28,218 nucleotides of DNA from assembly GCA_015501595.1 (NCBI GenBank), contig JADNRX010000641.1:1-28218 (forward strand), written 5' to 3'. The notes below the pieces were generated by a model. It did no database searches. It worked only from the letters and a program-made list of their open reading frames with translations, and was not told where the DNA came from. Origin of the DNA: Hymenopellis radicata. Lineage: Eukaryota > Basidiomycota > Agaricomycetes > Agaricales > Physalacriaceae. The position numbers and the translations under genes were made by a program. Each line of letters opens with the position of its first letter. Within the stretch, counting starts at the first letter, position 1. This document shows, piece after piece, positions 1 to 8,035 of this stretch.

Positions 1-822
1 TGCTAGTATCTACCCGCATAACATCATACTTTTAACTTTGTGCTTACAGATATTCGCCTGGTTCAAAAGGTGCATCCTATCAGAGAGGTAAACGGGTGAC
101 AACGCGCGGTTGTTTGGCTTTATTAGCTGCCTGGTCTTCCGTCCTACCATCATCACTCCAATCCTCCTGACTCTCCGACACTGCTAGTGTTCGGAACATA
201 GTTCCATGTCCCGTGTTCATTCGGTGGCAGCCCGCCAATGGCTTAGCCAGTCATGGACGTCACCGCCAAGCACAGGAACCATCTAAGTCTTTGACCTTGT
301 CCTCTATAGCTAACCTAGCGGTCGCACTGCCAGGGTTGCATCACCGACTCGATGACGCGCTGCCCATCTCCAGCGCCAGGTCGAATTGGACAAGGACGCC
401 GGTACGCAGTCAAAGTTTTACGTTGCACGACGCTAAATTTTCGTCAGGAACGAGCCATTCTAGCCGTGCCTCTCGCGATCCCACCAAGTCGTGCCAGCCC
501 TGTGCGCCCGACCTGTCGGACGACCTCTTTAGCGCCGTCTCCACTGGACTGAGAGCGAGTTGGGATACAGACTTAGGGCTATTGGAAGCTAGGCAAGAGC
601 GATTTGGATTCCCGGATCTTTAGCTCCGGTGTTGAGAACCGCGATGAAGAAGGGTGCAAGGTAAGCCTCCGCTGTACCCGTGAATTGGCAATTTTTCCGG
701 TGCTTAGAGGCTTGGGGAGGACTTCGTCCTCACGGCTTACATGGGCGTTCGTTGCCTTTGCATCTGGATTGTCGAAAATTGGTTCTTGAACTGATGCCGA
801 CGCGGTTATTCCCCTTATGAAG
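1..822. other. No intact gene; possible 5' remains of the GH3 relic
   Basis: Short open frames run through this stretch but none shows a recognisable domain or joins to its neighbours by convincing splice sites. It lies directly upstream of the decayed glycoside hydrolase family 3 gene and has the right length to have held that enzyme's N-terminal catalytic barrel. A fragment near 640-660 reading ENRDEEGCK could be a worn version of the GRxEExYGxD segment of GH3 enzymes, but this is weak. Confidence 0.35.
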
Positions 823-2390
823 GTATATCTTGCTTCTCGTTCTACGATAGGCTGTAACTAACGGGTGTGCAGCGCTTCGCCGCCCACGGAAGTCCGCATG
901 GTGGTATTCATGGGCCACAGAACACGGCAAGTGTTTATGGAGATGTTATCTCCGTTCCAAGGCCCTTGGCAGAGCGAGAGTTGTCTTGATGTACGTGCTG
1001 GCTGAATTGGTTGATTCCGCTGGATATTGGACACAACCTTTGACTTCCAGAGCGTCAAGCGAACTCGACGGAGGACCAGCCCATCTTCATCCCCTTTTGT
1101 ACGATGCTTTTGACAGTCCGTCATACGCCGTTGCCTATGATTCGTCATGGCTGACGATACGGTTCGTGTACTATCAGTACCATGTTTAACTTGGTCTTAC
1201 AACACATTTTCCAGGCATGAAGACGCTCTATGTCAGAATTCAAGTTTCAACCTCGACTGCGGACACAATTCAGCGATGTTTAAGGCAGGCGGACAGCTGC
1301 AGCTCTACGATTATGATCTGGGTATCTACATGAACGTAAGGTTCCCGCTGTGGTGCTTCTTCCTTTGATTCTAATGGTCTAGGCTTCCCTCGACCTTGTC
1401 GACAATGGAACTGTTCTCGATTCAACATTACGATCTCACACCCGCAGTTCCTCAACGTCAAGTACGATCTCGGCGTCTTCGGTAACCCGTACGTACCATC
1501 TTTCATCGATTACCGTTCTCTCACAGCCCAGAACGTTCTTTCGACTCTTGACGCTGCTCATCGATCTATCGTCCTCCTGGAAAACATAAACACCACAAAT
1601 TCTATCAGGCCTAAAAGATTGCTCTCGTTGGTCCCTTCTAAGGCGTTCTGCGGCGATTAGTCTGGCCCATGGGGAGAGTATCCTGTCGATAACTCAAGCA
1701 CGATTCGCACAGGTGATGTTGGATTACATTTCGGAGCACGACGCAGGCATGCAGCTCGTGGCCAGCTGGGGCGCTGACTCGTGGATGTATAAATAACGCT
1801 TAGCATGCGATACCCGGGTATCCTCTTTCCTCGGACGGCGTCCGAGGTGAACTAATGGGAGCCTCCTTGTTGATATGAACTTCTTCCCGGCAGGGACTGG
1901 GGACTCTATCCTCCGCATGACTTCCGTCGAACAACTTCAGCGGGACTTTGCAATCAGTTCGTCGTCAATGTATGGAACGGTAAGGTCGCCTTCCTAGGCG
2001 AAGTATGTCGACGACGGGGCATCTGCGCCTTCTTGAACTAAATTTCACTCTCGCCCAACTTAATACACTTTTCGATACGGTCTCTCGTACGCGACCTTTG
2101 ATGTTCATGCCATTGTGTTCATGAGTTCAATGCGCACGTTTACATTGGGGAGACCCTTACTGGTTCGCTTCTCGACCATTACCCGTCACCAGAACTCGTT
2201 GCCTTCAAACGCGTCTATCTGGAGGCTGGGCATAGTTAAGTCGTGGAGATCGGACGGGTATCTAAGGATGATGAATCGGAGATATGGATGGAAACTTGAG
2301 AGTGGAGAATACGTGTTTGCGTTTCTAGAGCGCGGGACAACAGTGACTTGCACATGTTTAGGACTCGGATATGGATTAGCACATAAAGCA
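823..2390 (+). pseudogene. Glycoside hydrolase family 3 (beta-glucosidase-like) relic
   Basis: GH3 landmarks appear in the expected order but in shifting frames. At about 873 there is RFAAHGSPHGGIHG, directly after what looks like an old intron (823-872, GTATAT...CTAAC...GCAG). At about 1440-1585 there is FLNVKYDLGVFGNPYVPS followed by SIVLLEN, typical of the end of the catalytic barrel. At about 1655-1710 SGPWGEYPVDNSSTIR follows an in-frame TAG at 1658. At about 1712-1795 there is WGADSWMY, and at about 1893 DWGLYPP, as in the PA14-like insert of fungal GH3 enzymes. ELVAFKRVYLEAG (about 2195) and WKLESGEYVFAFLE (about 2290) resemble the C-terminal Fn3-like domain. Several frame changes and stops (1658, about 1710, about 2236) cannot be removed with plausible introns, so I call a relic. 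The catalytic aspartate region is not readable. In life it would have been a secreted exo-glycosidase acting on beta-glucans or oligosaccharides. Confidence 0.72.
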
Positions 2391-2514
2391 ATGTTTGTAA
2401 CGGACGTGAAATCACGGATCACTCTAGTTCGACCGCCCGTCGCGTCATGTGACCGCGATCGAATTTAAAGTCTCCGATCGCGCTCAGCCTTTGACCATCA
2501 CCATTGCACCCAAG

Positions 2515-3555
2515 ATGACACTCCCGAGTGGCGCGACTATCTTCACTGTACATGAAATGCTTTGCGGCTTCTCTTCTCTTTCATGATGTGCTCTCTAGAT
2601 TCCGGAGGACCTTCCGAAAGGCTCCATCGTCCTCATGGGTGGCGGTGAACCGAAAATTATCTCTCAAGAACGTCTCTTCAACGGGATCCCTTACCGCGGG
2701 CCTCTCGTTCAATGTTGCGTCGCATGCAACACTACGCCAGGCAAGGAGGGCACGGGCAAACCGTTCTCCGTGTGCTCGGCGTGTAAATGGGCAAAGTACT
2801 GCAGGTGCGTCATTTGTTTCGTGTCGACGCTCTTCGTTCCTCATTCCGTGTAGCAAAACTTGCCAAAAGTCAGTTTCCCTTTGAGACGCCTTGACCCAGT
2901 CCTTATTGGTTCTAGGAACGACTGGCGAAAACATAAACCGAACTGTCTCCAGCGTCAAGCACAGAATGCGCGACTCAAGGCCAAAGAGGAGACCTGCGCA
3001 AAGGAAGGACGTCCATTCTACAATCCTCTCGCGCTCAAGGCGTGGTACCGGAAGAATCATAGTGCCGTAGAATACGCGGTGCGCTTCCATATTCCTCCGA
3101 ACCTTCATGTGCTTATGTATAGTAGATATGTAATGTTCTACAGCTCGACAAAGGCCGCGCGTCACCTCACCAGATAAACGAATACGCTGCTGCCTTTGTG
3201 CTCGAGCGCGACGATTCGGCGCCAAATGATATCACAAAGATGTGGCTTACTATGGTTGACGCGAGGCCGTTGGATATAGTGAAGCGCATGCTTCCTGTGC
3301 GTTTCCTTTCGGAATCCTGCTTCTATTCTAATCTACGACACATAGGATGCTACATTTGCGACAGGGCTGAAGAACAACATGATTTTTGTGTGGCTGCTGG
3401 AATCCGATCCCAAGCTTGTTTTCTCGAGTATTGTGGAATTCCATGCACCACCGCCCAAGGAGAAGATTGTTATTGACGAGAACTGGTTGTGGCAGGTTCG
3501 GCTCGCCTGCGCCGGGGCAAAAATGCCAGAGGACGAGGACTTTGTAGAACAATGA
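2515..3555 (+). CDS. MYND-type zinc finger protein
   Basis: Six exons join in frame: 2515-2547, 2599-2804, 2854-2868, 2916-3108, 3144-3296 and 3346-3555, giving 269 residues. The MYND finger spans residues 51-95 with ligands Cys51, Cys54, Cys70, Cys73, Cys79, Cys83, His91 and Cys95; the tail reads YCSKTCQKNDWRKHKPNC. It is encoded across three exons, one of only 15 nt. The rest is soluble, ends in an acidic tail (MPEDEDFVEQ), and has no transmembrane segment or SET domain that I can see. MYND fingers usually bind proline-rich peptides in partner proteins; the partner here is unknown. Stand-alone MYND proteins of this type are common in agaricomycetes. The start is the first ATG in frame with the upstream exon (context caagATGac). 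The reading frame extends further upstream as far as 2424 without an ATG, so an extra 5' exon is possible. Confidence 0.85.
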
Positions 3556-3662
3556 GCTTCGGTCTAGTTTGTTGCGCGGAGAATGACAGAATCTAGTCTC
3601 TTATAAACAGACTGACCAACAAATGACGAAGCGAGTAAGTATTTGTATGTAGTCTGTCGGAG

Positions 3663-3725
3663 ATCGCGGGGTGCTTGACCCGGAACCGGTCGATTATGTA
3701 ATGTCCAAATTGGGATGACGCGCCG
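3663..3725 (+). repeat. Left arm of 63-nt inverted repeat
   Basis: Inverted copy of 4025-4087, starting ATCGCGGGGTGCTTG and ending GACGCGCCG. The two differences between the arms are both C-to-T changes when read on the strand of the right arm. Confidence 0.85.
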
Positions 3726-4024
3726 TCGACGTGTCGCAGCACATGTACACTGGCTTGTCATGTATTTTGTCCTGTACTCACTTTGAAATGTTGTATTAAG
3801 ACAACCTGAGGTTTCCCAAGCAGCAAAGATGCCAAATCAAATGAGATCCTAATTCAAAGCTACTGGACTGCACAGCCACAGCTCAACATGTGAGGTCTGC
3901 TCCATCTGCGAATTCAGATGCTACTGATGCCCAAAATCTTATGCTGATACATCTAATCAAGCTCTAAGCTATGTAGTGTGCTTAAATCACGTCGTTGAGT
4001 CCAAACATGAAGCAGACATGTTAG

Positions 4025-4087
4025 CGGCGCGTCATCCCAATTCGGACATTACATAATCGACCGGTTCCGGGCCAAGCACCCCGCGAT
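4025..4087 (-). repeat. Right arm of 63-nt inverted repeat
   Basis: Inverted copy of 3663-3725 with two mismatches. Confidence 0.85.
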
Positions 4088-4245
4088 TACAATTAGACTA
4101 GACAGAATCTATGCCTTTGAATCGCTATCTGGATGCGAAAGAGACTCATAGTTTCACGTCGAAATAGGTATGCATGTTGGTAGACCTCTCCTCCACAATC
4201 CCTCTTTATCACTTCATCTTGGCTGTTCTCAGTGTCACTTGCGAT

Positions 4246-5468
4246 TAGTGAAAAGCGCGGGTCGGGTCCGGGTGCGCATGAGCACACCCCACCCCATCCC
4301 GGCGTCTAACCCGCTAAGTCGGGTCGGGTACGGGTAACCCGCGATTTTACCCTCGGGTATGAGACGGGTGGCGGGTGTACCCGTACCCGTGAGGAAAGAA
4401 GAGGTTTCGTGCCCGCCGCCGACCCCCGAGCAATTGCGCGGGGGCTAGCGACGCGCACGACACATAGTGTCCGAATCCCGGCTGCTTGAATCAACAAGAA
4501 CCGGAACTGAACAGAATGTGGGTGAGTGTAGGGGACAGGAAAATATTGAAAGGGGAGGAGACGGCGCGTGTGGGACGATGATCCTGGACAACCTGACCTC
4601 AAAGTTAGAGTATACAACAATATGAAGCAATACACACCGATGCGCTCGCGTAACAGCCAGAAAATCCACGCATCATCCTCCTCCTCCTCGCAACATCCTC
4701 CTCCTCGCGAGATCCTCCTCCTCACATCGTCCGTATCCTCACATCATCCTGCTCCTCGCACTGTCCTGCTCCTCGCGTCGTCCATCTCCCGGTCGTACTG
4801 GTGCCGTCATGCAGACGAAGACCAGTCTATCCAAAGGCAATACTAGGGCTGGCGCACAGCCAAGCCCGAGCCAGAATCCGGAGAAAACAGTCCAGGAATG
4901 TTGCTGCCTCTTTTGAGGGTTTATGCGGTGCGAGCCATTGTTAAATAACGCCGTTACGAAGACAAGCGCAACAAGCTCTGGAACGAGTCCAAGAGCGGCG
5001 GTGGACAGCACAAAGCCAAACCACGCCGTAAGAAGAAGAAAGCACCAAGAAGACAAGCAGGAGAAGCCCCAGAAAAAGTTCTGGGGCCGACGAGCGCGAC
5101 GTCGCCGTCATGCTGTGGTGGGAAGAGCGAAGAGATGGAGATCAGAGCTGCCCGATCGTTATCCGGCAATTGCCGGAACGTTCGGCCAGCTCGGCGATCG
5201 CGAAAATTCTTGCGCAACGTCGTGTCTCAACAACGTTGGGCTCATTTGACCCCGAATAAATTTGTTAAAATCTGTAAAATTACATAGTTAAGAGTAAGAA
5301 AGGCTTTGGCAAGTACTTGCCTTGCCAAACCCCTCGCGCCGATCTCCAGCACGGGTTGATACGGGTTGCCGGGTTCCCGACGGGTATTCGGACCGACACC
5401 CGACCCCGACCCGAGGCACAACCCGACCCGAACCCGGGCCGGGTGACCCGTACCCGTGCTTTTCACTA
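4246..5468. mobile_element. hAT-like non-autonomous transposon (1223 bp)
   Basis: The element is flanked by a perfect 8-nt direct repeat, CTTGCGAT, at 4238-4245 and 5469-5476. Its ends are inverted: the left begins TAGTGAAAAGCGCGGGT and the right, read on the other strand, begins TAGTGAAAAGCACGGGT. Just inside both ends are dense CGGGT/CGGGTA pentamers (about 4258-4392 and 5345-5457). Eight-nt duplications, TAG...CTA ends and repeated subterminal motifs are hAT superfamily features. No transposase-like frame is present, so it would depend on an enzyme supplied elsewhere. Confidence 0.82.
4673..4788 (+). repeat. Degenerate CCTCCTCCTCGC minisatellite
   Basis: A run of imperfect units around TCCTCCTCCTCGC, TCCTGCTCCTCGC and similar, inside the hAT-like element. 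It creates long low-complexity open frames that should not be taken as genes. Confidence 0.7.
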
Positions 5469-5584
5469 CTTGCGATCGCGCGGCACCTCTGTAACTCGTT
5501 CTGGCCCAAATACGAAATGCCCCACCGGACAGCTCCTAAGAACGCGTTGAAACTTAAGAAAGGGAAAGCATAGTCGACATTCAA

Positions 5585-5821
5585 TACTGTACACTTTCAT
5601 TCAATTCGTTGGTCACGGGTCACGGACGACCCGAAATCGACGAAAAGTCACAGCTGTCACAGCTAAAATCACGAAAAAGTCTCAGGCGGGGCCCCCGCCA
5701 GCCTCCTGCCGCAGCTCCGCCGCGGCGGCAATTACTATATATGGTAATTCATCGAAACCATATTTTCGTCGGACCGGTCACAGGTCACATGGGCCGACGA
5801 ATTGAATGAAAGTCTACAGTA
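5585..5821. mobile_element. Tc1/mariner-type MITE, copy 1 (237 bp with TA)
   Basis: Bounded by TA on both sides. The inverted ends are CTGTACACTTTCATTCAATT on the left and, reverse complemented, CTGTAGACTTTCATTCAATT on the right. The interior carries two short palindromes, a GGCGGGGCC...CCCGCC block and one around ACTATATATGGT. A second copy lies in the same orientation at 6271-6506. TA target sites and CTGTA-type ends point to the Tc1/mariner superfamily. It has no coding capacity. Confidence 0.8.
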
Positions 5822-6270
5822 CAAGTTCTATACAACTATTTCGCGTTTCAATTTCACTCCATCGTATCCAAGTCCGTTGTATACTGCTGGTCAGTGATAA
5901 CGGACGACAATACGGGCGTGGCGCTCAGTGGCGAGCCTACGGGTCTGTGCCCCACGATGGTAAACAGTATTCGGTTGCAGCGTAAAGGGCTGAGAGCGAA
6001 ATGTTAATTACGAATTTGGAAGGTGTAATGGAGTCGAAATGTACCCGGCGAAGCGTTGTGCGAGGGACTAGGACTGTGATCAGCCTTTCCTTTGTCAGGG
6101 TGAAGTATGAAGGAGAGACAAAGACGGGGGCTGTGGGAAGAGAAGAGAAAGGAAGAGAAGACTGACGGGCTTGGCGATGGGCATAATTAAGTTGATTAAG
6201 GAGACCACTGTTGTCTTGAGAGGATGGAAGGAAGGCAGCGAGGAAAACGGGCATACCAAGGATGTATACA
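5822..6270. other. Spacer between two MITE copies; no gene recognised
   Basis: A 105-codon open frame on the minus strand (5937-6254) has no recognisable domain and no good neighbouring exon. The stretch could hold the eroded 3' end of the DUF6533 gene that lies further right on the same strand, but no family motif is visible. Confidence 0.4.
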
Positions 6271-6506
6271 TACTGTACACTTTAATTCAATTCGTCAGTC
6301 ACGGGTCACAGAGGATCCGAAATCGACGAAAAGTCACAGCGGTCACAGCAAAAATCCCAAAAAAATCATCGGCGGGGCCCCGCCAGCCTCCCGACGCACC
6401 TCCGCCATGGCGGGAATTACCATATATGGTAATTCGTCGAAACCATAATTTCGTCGGACCGGTCACAGGTCACATGGCCCGACGAATTGAATGAAAGTCT
6501 ACAGTA
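6271..6506. mobile_element. Tc1/mariner-type MITE, copy 2 (236 bp with TA)
   Basis: Clearly similar to copy 1 (5585-5821) along its whole length, with the same TA boundaries and inverted ends (CTGTACACTTTAATTCAATT on the left). The internal palindromes are better preserved here: GGCGGGGCCCCGCC and AATTACCATATATGGTAATT are perfect. Confidence 0.8.
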
Positions 6507-6713
6507 GAAGATGAAGCCTGCACGGAACAAGATGAGACGAGCTAGTCGGAGGAGAAACTACTTACTCTCAGTATAGAGACGCACGACCCAGCTCTCATCT
6601 GTCAAGAGGTGATGAGATCCGCAGAGTCCAAACGAGATGAAACTCACATCGAAGTGATGAGAGTTGGATTTGCACGAACGTGACACAGGGCACGCCTAGA
6701 GCCTGGATTATCG

Positions 6714-7530
6714 TTAATAAGGCCATCCGCGGTTATATGCTGAGAAAGACCGTACCACGATGAGGAAAAGAAATAGAGCAAGGACACGTCTGTCGCCCTG
6801 CCAGAATGCGTACGTTCGCAGTGTTAGGATCACTGCACGAACATTAGTATGATCAGACAGGCAGAACGGGATGTCGTTACTGACCTTCAGAGATCCAAAC
6901 GCCAATGACAATTAGCCAGGTGATTATGATGTTGTTCACCCAGCATTTCTATCAGCAATCAAGAAGGTAAGGCGGCGGAACTAGATGATTTGCGGAGACT
7001 CGCCTGCAGAGTATTATCACTTCGGAATTCTACTGGAAGATCGGAAGATATTAGCTCTGATTCGAAGTAGGCTAACGAGTCAACATACAGTCCATTTCCA
7101 TCATGCTGTCAATGAAGGGTAGGTACCGGTTCGTGAAGAAGAGTATGCCGCTGATTGAGCCAGGATTCGGCCATATGTATGCGATCTAGGAGTGATTTAA
7201 CGGACAGTGCGTACATTCGTATAGGGGAAGACGCACCTCGCGGTCCAGCGTCAGGATGTAGTCGTATACTGTACCATTTCTATCAATTCGACCCGAATTT
7301 AGTAATTTTTGGTCAAAATTAAATCAAAAGAAATCCAAAAAATCAAAAGAAAATTATTCCCGGTCTCAGAAAATCCGGCCGTTACGCGTGACGGTCGAAT
7401 TGATCGAAATGGTACAGTATCTGGCATCGGTCGACTCATGATGAGGACATTACAGCTAATTCATCCATTCATAGAGGCGTACCAGGAGCGCCGTACATGC
7501 GACAGATGTGATTGGAATATAAGAGAGGGT
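6714..7530 (-). pseudogene. DUF6533-type membrane protein gene, broken by a MITE
   Basis: Read on the minus strand, the pieces join in frame: 7530-7483 (TLSYIPITSVACTALL), 7420-7418 continuing at 7266-7237 (IYDYILTLDRE), 7185-7089 (IAYIWPN... then FFTNRYLPFIDSMM), 7032-7004, 6948-6885 (KCWVNNIIITWLIVIGVWIS) and 6832-6756 (VILTLRTYAFWQGDRRVLAL). This order (YDYxLTLDRE, IW, NRYLPFxD, C-W, then LRTYAxW before a hydrophobic helix) is the N-terminal half of agaricomycete DUF6533 proteins, multi-pass membrane proteins of unknown function. One junction (7004/7003) needs a GC-AG intron. The 153-bp MITE at 7267-7419 interrupts the second exon three nt after its acceptor. No start codon and no C-terminal half are recognisable; the gene fades out towards MITE copy 2. 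Either the MITE killed it or it was already dying. Confidence 0.62.
7267..7419. mobile_element. Short Tc1/mariner-type MITE (153 bp with TA) inside an exon
   Basis: TA-bounded, with inverted ends of about 25 nt: CTGTACCATTTCTATCAATT on the left and, reverse complemented, CTGTACCATTTCGATCAATT on the right. The AT-rich centre has no coding capacity. The ends share the CTGTAC...TTTC...TCAATTCG pattern with the two larger MITEs at 5585 and 6271, so all three were probably moved by the same or a related transposase. Confidence 0.82.
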
Positions 7531-8035
7531 CTACGAATGCTGTCAGCCAAGCAGCGGGTACGCCAGTTATGCGCCACATACCGGCTGCATTACAGGAGAG
7601 GATTGACTGTGGATGCGAAGAGGGAAGACACGACCGAAGTGATAGACAGAAAGACGGGCAGCGACGATGGAGGGTCATGTATGATGCCGTGATAGTTCGC
7701 CATCAAGGAACGCGCGGGATCTAAATGCAGACATGTTTTGGATTTTTGAAGCGCTGCTTCATTGCTGATCGTCTCTTCATCCTGGAGCGAGCACAAGTAG
7801 AGCAATTATCACGGTTCGAATTAGAAACTTTCTTCAAAGGAAGGAGAATCTAGACCCCGGCTTTCTCGGCTACCAAACCAACCGAATTTAGCCACGTAAT
7901 CAATTGGAGTCATATTATTATCATTCTTGCACATCGTCCTGTCTATCACGATTTCCTACATCTTCTCCGTTTTGCTGTCCGTCTTCAAATGCAGCAGGGA
8001 TAAATTTGTGACCCAGGCTACCAAGAAATATTAAC
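7531..8035. other. Gene-poor spacer
   Basis: Lies between the 5' side of the broken DUF6533 gene (minus) and the F-box gene (plus), so it should contain both promoters. A minus-strand GTATGT...CTGAC...TAG intron pattern near 7533-7583 hints that the DUF6533 gene had a further 5' exon, but I could not join it in frame. Confidence 0.4.

Larger units (their letters stand above)
3594..4100. mobile_element. Small inverted-repeat DNA element, MULE-like candidate
   Basis: Two 63-nt arms (3663-3725 and 4025-4087) are inverted copies matching at 61 of 63 positions, around a 299-nt centre with no coding capacity. An 11-nt direct repeat, GACAGAATCTA, lies outside them at 3585-3595 and 4101-4111. Read as a 9-nt duplication (GACAGAATC), it bounds a 507-bp unit whose ends read TAGTCT...AGACTA. 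A 9-nt duplication with long arms is what Mutator-like elements leave. The left end is asymmetric, with extra sequence between the boundary and the arm, so the exact limits are uncertain. It lies 39 nt after the MYND stop codon and may supply that gene's 3' UTR. Confidence 0.5.

Noticed and set aside
2581..3225. 214-codon open frame on the minus strand
   Set aside because: It is the shadow of the MYND gene, whose plus-strand exons carry a complete zinc finger and clean splice sites.
4250..4400. CGGGT arrays as telomeric or CRISPR-like repeats
   Set aside because: Units are irregular, occur in both orientations and sit just inside transposon ends; there is no regular repeat-spacer structure.
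4846..4865. TAGGGCTGGCGCACAGCC as a further hAT terminus
   Set aside because: No matching inverted end or 8-nt duplication exists elsewhere in the window.
4306..5249. Several open frames of 74-139 codons as a possible transposase
   Set aside because: They are low-complexity translations of CCTCCT and CGGGT repeats inside the hAT-like element, and none shows a transposase motif.
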